Assembly (NCBI GenBank): GCA_945896935.1
Contig: CAMDER010000051.1
Coordinates: forward strand, 1-10,339
Direction: 5' to 3'
Origin: Bifidobacterium breve
GTDB lineage: Bacteria > Actinomycetota > Acidimicrobiia > Acidimicrobiales > Ilumatobacteraceae
DNA length: 10,339 nt
This document shows positions 6,353-10,339 of this stretch, one piece after another. A model generated the notes under the pieces. That model did not search any database and was not told the DNA's origin. It saw only the letters and a list, made by a program, of their open reading frames with translations. Position 1 is the stretch's first letter. Each line of letters begins with the position of its first letter. Position numbers and translations under genes: made by a program.

Positions 6353-8119
6353 ATGAAACGCAATCGAATCATCGCTGCCCTAGCCGCAGCAGGCATTTTC
6401 TTGTCTGCCTGTGGTGGCTCAGGCATGGGTGCGCAAAGTGGTGAAGAGTCGGGTGGTCGATCAGCATCTCTGGACGGCACTCAAGACGGCGGCACTCTGC
6501 ATGTGCTCACGGTCCAAGAGGGAGCGTCGACACTCGACCCTCAGCGCGTCTACACCGGTGCTGAGTTGGGAGCATGGGGCTCAACGTTCACTCGCACATT
6601 GACCTCGTATCAACCTGTCGCCGGCGAGGACGGCACCAATTTGGTAGCAGACATGGCTACCGATTTGGGTACTGCCTCAGATGACCTGAAGTCTTGGACC
6701 TTCACCTTGCGCGATGGTTTGACCTGGGAAGATGGATCCGAAGTGACATGCGCCGACATCGCTTACGGCGTGTCGCGTACCTTTGCGGCCGAAGTGACTG
6801 CTGGTGAAGGCCCGATGTATGCGTTGAGTTACCTGAATATTCCTGAAGGCGATTCTGACTTTGGCAGCGCTTATCCCGGCCCATGGTTGGCCGATGAAGA
6901 ACAACAAGCATTGTTTGATGAGGCAGTGCAATGTGATGGACAAACCATCACCTTCAATTTGCAAGTGCCCGTTGCCGACTTTAATTACACGGTTGGTTTG
7001 CTTGCGTTCGCCCCAGTGCCAAAGGACAAAGACACCGCCGATCAATATGGCTTAGCACCATTCTCAAATGGTCCTTTCCGTGTTGAGTCGTACGAAGAGG
7101 GCGTCGAGATGGTTCTTGTTCGCAACGAGAACTGGAACGCCGACTCGGACACAGTTCGCAAACCACTTTTGGACAAGATTATTTGGCAGTTCGGTGTCGA
7201 TGAAGCAGTCATCGACGAGCGAATGTTGGCCGACGCTGGCGAAGATAAGAACACCATTGTGTACGGAGGCATCTTGCCCGAGAATCTTCAGACTGTTTTC
7301 GGTGATGATTCGTTGAAGGATCGTCGTACCGATGGTTTTGATGGTTTCGTTTCGTACACAATGTTCAACGTCGAGACTGTTAACTGTCTTGAAATTCGCC
7401 AGGCAGTTTGGTTGGCGCTTGATCGTGAAGCATTGCGTACAGCAGCAGGTGGACCGTTCACCGGTGAATTTGCCAAAAGTTTCGTGGCTCCGTTGCTGGC
7501 CGCAGACTACGAACCAGCCAAGTTGGTTGATGGTCTGAACGAGGACGGCACCGCCAATGTCGAAGCCGCTGTAGCGAAGATGGAAAAGGCGAAAGAAGCT
7601 TGCCCTGAACTGCATGCTCGTGCCACTGGCGAAGGTCTGCGTTTTGACCACCCAGATTCGGTCACATGGCAGAAGAACATTGCAATTTGGATTGATTCTT
7701 TAGGCGCTGCCGGAATCAAGATCATTGACAATCCCATTGAACCGTCGAAGTACTACGCCACTATTAATGGTGATCGTGGAGACCTCATGCGTGCTGGCTG
7801 GGCTGCTGACTGGGCGAATGCTTCAACAGTTATTCCTGAACTTTTCGCCGAAGACGGTGGATTTAACTACCACAGCAATGAAGGTGATCCAGCCTTCGCT
7901 GCTTTCCAGACCAAGATCGATCAAGCTAAGGCCGAAACCGATCGAAGTGAGCAGTCGAAGTTGTGGAAAGAACTCAATCAGTACGTGATGGATCAAGTCT
8001 GGTCTATCCCAGGATCGGCCACCAAGAGCCAGAACCTAGTTGGTTCTAATGTGCGCGGCGCCTATCAGTGGAAGCCGTTTGGTTGGTACAACCTCGGAGC
8101 TATTGGCCTAGCGGGCTGA
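6353..8119 (+). CDS. Substrate-binding lipoprotein of a peptide/nickel-type ABC importer (SBP_bac_5)
   Basis: This 588-residue extracytoplasmic protein captures the substrate and delivers it to the permeases. It starts with a basic, then hydrophobic signal peptide and the lipobox LSAC, putting the lipid-modified cysteine at residue 20. A Gly/Ser-rich linker (21-46) tethers it to the membrane. The SBP_bac_5 (DppA/OppA, family 5) fold follows: GGTLHVLTVQEGASTLDPQ (47-63), WTFTLRDGLTWEDGSEVTCAD (115-135) and GPFRVESYEEGVEMVLVRNE (240-259) are its conserved blocks. Cysteines 133 and 194, plus later ones in ETVNC and KEAC, may form disulfides outside the cell. The ATG has a strong ribosome site, stronger than those of its neighbours, consistent with high expression. 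Ligand specificity cannot be read from sequence; gene order recalls the oligopeptide importer BldK. Confidence 0.94.
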   Translation: MKRNRIIAALAAAGIFLSACGGSGMGAQSGEESGGRSASLDGTQDGGTLHVLTVQEGASTLDPQRVYTGAELGAWGSTFTRTLTSYQPVAGEDGTNLVADMATDLGTASDDLKSWTFTLRDGLTWEDGSEVTCADIAYGVSRTFAAEVTAGEGPMYALSYLNIPEGDSDFGSAYPGPWLADEEQQALFDEAVQCDGQTITFNLQVPVADFNYTVGLLAFAPVPKDKDTADQYGLAPFSNGPFRVESYEEGVEMVLVRNENWNADSDTVRKPLLDKIIWQFGVDEAVIDERMLADAGEDKNTIVYGGILPENLQTVFGDDSLKDRRTDGFDGFVSYTMFNVETVNCLEIRQAVWLALDREALRTAAGGPFTGEFAKSFVAPLLAADYEPAKLVDGLNEDGTANVEAAVAKMEKAKEACPELHARATGEGLRFDHPDSVTWQKNIAIWIDSLGAAGIKIIDNPIEPSKYYATINGDRGDLMRAGWAADWANASTVIPELFAEDGGFNYHSNEGDPAFAAFQTKIDQAKAETDRSEQSKLWKELNQYVMDQVWSIPGSATKSQNLVGSNVRGAYQWKPFGWYNLGAIGLAG

Positions 8120-8131
8120 CATCTGACTTAA

Positions 8132-8173
8132 GTGGGTGGTGTTTTACGACTAACGTCGTGAAACACCACCCAC
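8132..8173 (+). terminator. Strong intercistronic stem-loop (attenuator/terminator or mRNA stabiliser)
   Basis: The arms 8132-8150 and 8155-8173 can pair over all 19 positions with a single G-U wobble, around a four-base TAAC loop. The hairpin begins 12 bases after the binding-protein stop and ends 15 bases before the ATG of permease B. The sequence after it (GAAACAGTTTTGCTT) has only a short T4 run, so it is not a textbook intrinsic terminator. Stem-loops in this position of binding-protein operons are known to protect the upstream message or partly terminate transcription, so that the binding protein outnumbers the membrane subunits. Which of these applies is inference; the hairpin itself is plain. 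Confidence 0.6.
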
Positions 8174-8188
8174 GAAACAGTTTTGCTT

Positions 8189-9178
8189 ATGTTTTATTTC
8201 ATCACACGTCGTTCTTTTTTTGCTGTCATTTTGTTGTTTGTGGTCAGCATCTTTACGTTTTGGATCTTTTCGGCCCTTCCGGCAGATCCAGCAGCTTTAA
8301 CCTGTGGTAAGAACTGCCGACCCGAAGTCATTGAAGCGAATCGGGCTCGACTCGGATACGACAAACCTTTCCTTGAACAATATGGGTCGTATATGAAGGG
8401 CATTTTTGTAGGTCGCACTTATGGCGAAGACGAATCAGGAGTGCATTGCGCAGCTCCGTCTTTGGGTTATTCATACGACCGTCACGAGTGCGTGACGAGT
8501 CTCGTTGCCAAAACTATTCCTGTGACAGCGTCAATTGCTCTCGGTGCCTTTGTTTTATGGATGTTCTTCGGAATTTCTCTGGGGACATTCGCTGCACTCC
8601 GACGGGGAAAGTGGCCTGATCATTTGTCCAATGTTTTTAGCGTCGTAGGAATTAGTTTCCCTTCCTTCTTTTTAGGTTTGCTTTCAATTCTGGTTTTCGT
8701 GATTTGGACCAGCATCTTGCCTTTTCCTCAATATGTAGGCATCACCGAGAACCCTCTGAAGTGGTTGACGGCGCTTATTTTGCCCTGGTGTGTGCTCGCT
8801 GTTCTTTCTGCTTCAACGTACATTCGTCTCACTCGAAACGGAATTCTCGAAGTGATGAATGAAGAGTTTGTTCGACTCGGAATCGCTAAAGGTTTGCCGC
8901 GCAGAACTTTGATTGTCAAATATGTTCTGCGTGCCGCTTTGACTCCCATTGCGACGATCGCCGGTATTGATTTTGCATTTCTTTTGGGTGGTGCGATTGT
9001 GACAGAAAGTGTTTTCAACCTTCCTGGTCTTGGAAAACTCACGATCGCCGCAGTCATTAATTCTGATTTACCGATCTTGGTTGCAACGACATTGGTCTCA
9101 GCAGTGTTCATCGTTGTCGCGAATGCAATTGTCGATATTTTGTACGGATACCTTGATCCAAGGGTTCGAGCAAAATGA
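8189..9178 (+). CDS. Peptide/nickel-type ABC importer permease, DppB/OppB-like
   Basis: This is the second membrane subunit of the importer. Residue numbers here count from the upstream TTG at 8183 (subtract two for the ATG at 8189). I chose the ATG because MFYFITRR is a typical DppB beginning; neither start has a clear ribosome site. After the first helix (about 12-32) comes a long external loop with cysteines 41, 45, 89 and 103 and an APSLGYSY block, a pattern I recall from actinobacterial DppB proteins. Helices follow at roughly 112-137, 147-177, 193-212, 255-275 and 298-322. The cytoplasmic EAA-type loop is at about 228-254 (EEFVRLGIAKGLPRRTLIVK). The late FNLPGLGKL motif and the ending YGYLDPRVR are DppB hallmarks. 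The stop overlaps the next start in an ATGA, so translation is coupled to the ATPase gene. Confidence 0.93.
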   Translation: MFYFITRRSFFAVILLFVVSIFTFWIFSALPADPAALTCGKNCRPEVIEANRARLGYDKPFLEQYGSYMKGIFVGRTYGEDESGVHCAAPSLGYSYDRHECVTSLVAKTIPVTASIALGAFVLWMFFGISLGTFAALRRGKWPDHLSNVFSVVGISFPSFFLGLLSILVFVIWTSILPFPQYVGITENPLKWLTALILPWCVLAVLSASTYIRLTRNGILEVMNEEFVRLGIAKGLPRRTLIVKYVLRAALTPIATIAGIDFAFLLGGAIVTESVFNLPGLGKLTIAAVINSDLPILVATTLVSAVFIVVANAIVDILYGYLDPRVRAK

Positions 9179-10185
9179 CGGAACCCTTGTTATCTGTTCG
9201 AGACTTACATGTCAGTTTCGGCACCAGCGAGGGCGTTGTTCAAGCTGTCCGTGGAGTCTCTTTTGATATCAGCCAAGGTGAAACTTTGGCAATTGTAGGT
9301 GAAAGTGGTTCAGGCAAATCGGTGACGGCGAGTGCGATTATGCGCCTCAATTTTGGTGCAGATGTTCGCGTTTCGGGTTCGGCATCCCTTGATGGGCAGG
9401 ATATTTTGTCGATGTCAGAAGAAGGCGTTCGACAGCTGCGCGGAAAAGATATCGCAATGATTTTTCAAGACCCGCTCACGGCTTTAAATCCTTTCTATAC
9501 AGTCGGCAATCAGATTGCTGAGGCCTACGCCATTCATCATCCGGGTACCTCTAAAAAAGATTTACGAGAATTGGCACTCGATTCAATTACTAAAGTAGGA
9601 ATTCCAGAACCGCTGAAACGTCTGAATCAGTATCCGCATGAATTTTCTGGAGGGATGCGCCAACGAATCGTGATCGCTATGGCGTTGATAAACAGTCCGA
9701 AGTTGCTGATTGCAGACGAACCAACAACTGCTCTGGACGTCACGGTTCAAGCGCAAATTCTTGAATTGATCAGTGCTATGCAAGAAGCGCATGGCTCGGC
9801 CGTTATTTTAATTACTCATGACTTGGGTGTGGTTGCCGAAGTAACAAAACGGGTCTTAGTGATGTATGCCGGACGTTTGGTCGAAACGGCTTCGGTTGAA
9901 GATGCCTTCAATTCTCCTACTCATCCGTATACACGTGGGCTTCTGAATTCAGTTAGGAGTTTGGATTCTGATCGACATAGTCGTTTAGAACCAATACCAG
10001 GAAATCCTCCGTCTTTGATTGACCTTCCCTCAGGTTGCCCTTTCCATTTACGTTGTCAATATGCCGCGTCGCTCAACGACCGGTGTCGTTCGGAAGTCCC
10101 TGAATTAAAAGCGGTTGGTAATAGTTGGTCGGCTTGTCATCTAACGGTTGAAGAACTTTCATCAGATTTAAGGGCAGCCACATGA
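9175..10185 (+). CDS. Peptide/nickel-type ABC importer ATPase, DppD/OppD-like
   Basis: This cytoplasmic ATPase (336 residues, full length) energises the importer together with the partly visible second ATPase. Motifs in order are Walker A GESGSGKS (42-49), Q-loop IFQDPLTALNP with Q98, signature FSGGMRQR (157-164), Walker B LLIADEP (177-183) with the catalytic Glu 182, D-loop ALD, and H-loop H215. The C-terminal oligo_HPY extension from about 245 (SPTHPYTRGLL) ends with cysteines 288, 294, 304 and 321 in the pattern GCPF..RC...RC...AC. In related OppD/DppD proteins this cluster is conserved and has been linked to an iron-sulfur centre; binding here is inference. Both ends overlap neighbours by ATGA (9175-9178 and 10182-10185), showing tight coupling with permease B and the next ATPase. 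Confidence 0.96.
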   Translation: MTEPLLSVRDLHVSFGTSEGVVQAVRGVSFDISQGETLAIVGESGSGKSVTASAIMRLNFGADVRVSGSASLDGQDILSMSEEGVRQLRGKDIAMIFQDPLTALNPFYTVGNQIAEAYAIHHPGTSKKDLRELALDSITKVGIPEPLKRLNQYPHEFSGGMRQRIVIAMALINSPKLLIADEPTTALDVTVQAQILELISAMQEAHGSAVILITHDLGVVAEVTKRVLVMYAGRLVETASVEDAFNSPTHPYTRGLLNSVRSLDSDRHSRLEPIPGNPPSLIDLPSGCPFHLRCQYAASLNDRCRSEVPELKAVGNSWSACHLTVEELSSDLRAAT

Positions 10186-10339
10186 GCGATGAAATCATTC
10201 TTGAAGCACGTGACCTGCAAAAGTATTTCCCCACTGGAGCTTCAAAGTTACTTCAGCGTCCCACTCAAGTAGTGCAAGCGGTTGACGGAGTTTCGTTTTC
10301 TCTTCGTCGGGGCAAGACCTTGGCAATCGTCGGCGAATC
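10182..10339 (+). CDS. Peptide/nickel-type ABC importer ATPase, DppF/OppF-like (3' end missing)
   Basis: Only the first 52 complete codons are inside the window, and the frame stays open to the right edge. The protein begins MSDEIILEARDLQKYFPTGA, followed by VVQAVDGVSFSLRRGKTLAI, and reaches the beginning of Walker A (VGE) at the edge. The KYFPTG..........VQAVDGVSF pattern is that of DppF/OppF, the second ATPase of these importers. The ATG overlaps the upstream stop (ATGA) and is preceded by AAGGG at 10170-10174, seven bases away. Assignment rests on the N-terminus and gene order; the rest lies outside. Confidence 0.9.
   Translation, partial: MSDEIILEARDLQKYFPTGASKLLQRPTQVVQAVDGVSFSLRRGKTLAIVGE

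Noticed and set aside
7064..7651. Open frame of 195 codons on the - strand inside the binding-protein gene.
   Set aside because: The + strand frame is a clear SBP_bac_5 protein, and the opposite frame shows no family features.
8183..8191. TTG at 8183 as the start of permease B.
   Set aside because: It adds only two residues, has no ribosome site, and the ATG at 8189 gives a more typical N-terminus. It cannot be fully excluded.
1..10339. Mobile elements, CRISPR arrays, tRNA genes and riboswitches.
   Set aside because: No transposase or integrase, spaced repeats, cloverleaf sequence or recognisable aptamer was found, and genes fill nearly the whole window.

Overview
The window reads as ordinary chromosomal DNA from an actinobacterium of moderate GC content (roughly half G+C by eye). 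The grounds are RapZ and glycolytic proteins that resemble actinobacterial versions, the linkage of rapZ to gap-pgk-tpiA that is typical of Actinomycetota, GTG starts, and a transporter laid out like the actinobacterial BldK locus. A planktonic, Acidimicrobiia-like lineage would fit, but that is only inference. No tRNA, rRNA, CRISPR array, insertion sequence or phage gene was seen. All clear genes lie on the + strand, and no stretch over 300 bases lacks a gene.

Region 1 (1-2142) is a tight run of three genes: the 3' end of a SAM-dependent methyltransferase, a short luciferase-like flavin-dependent oxidoreductase overlapping it by 8 bases, and rapZ (YvcJ-type P-loop protein) starting two bases further on. 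In other actinobacteria rapZ is followed by yvcK and whiA. Here both are absent and a 143-base spacer leads straight to gap.

Region 2 (2143-5212) is the lower-glycolysis operon gap-pgk-tpiA (glyceraldehyde-3-phosphate dehydrogenase, phosphoglycerate kinase, triosephosphate isomerase). The genes are spaced by 7 bases and then overlap by 11. Together they interconvert dihydroxyacetone phosphate, glyceraldehyde-3-phosphate and 3-phosphoglycerate, making ATP and NADH. The PGK is unusually compact, with one N-domain segment missing. The secG gene often found after tpiA is absent.

Region 3 (5213-10339, running off the right edge) is a peptide/nickel-type (Dpp/Opp) ABC importer in the order permease C, binding lipoprotein, permease B, ATPase D, ATPase F (partial). 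The first permease appears to be translated from a leaderless GTG just after a -10-like hexamer. The binding-protein gene has its own leader with a 7-bp dyad and a strong Shine-Dalgarno. A near-perfect 19-bp stem-loop separates it from permease B, as expected if the binding protein is made in excess. The last three genes are coupled by ATGA overlaps.

Nothing here looks like a wholly new system. The points most worth a second look are the intercistronic stem-loop, the missing yvcK/whiA, the compact PGK, the leaderless permease start and the dyad before the binding-protein gene.
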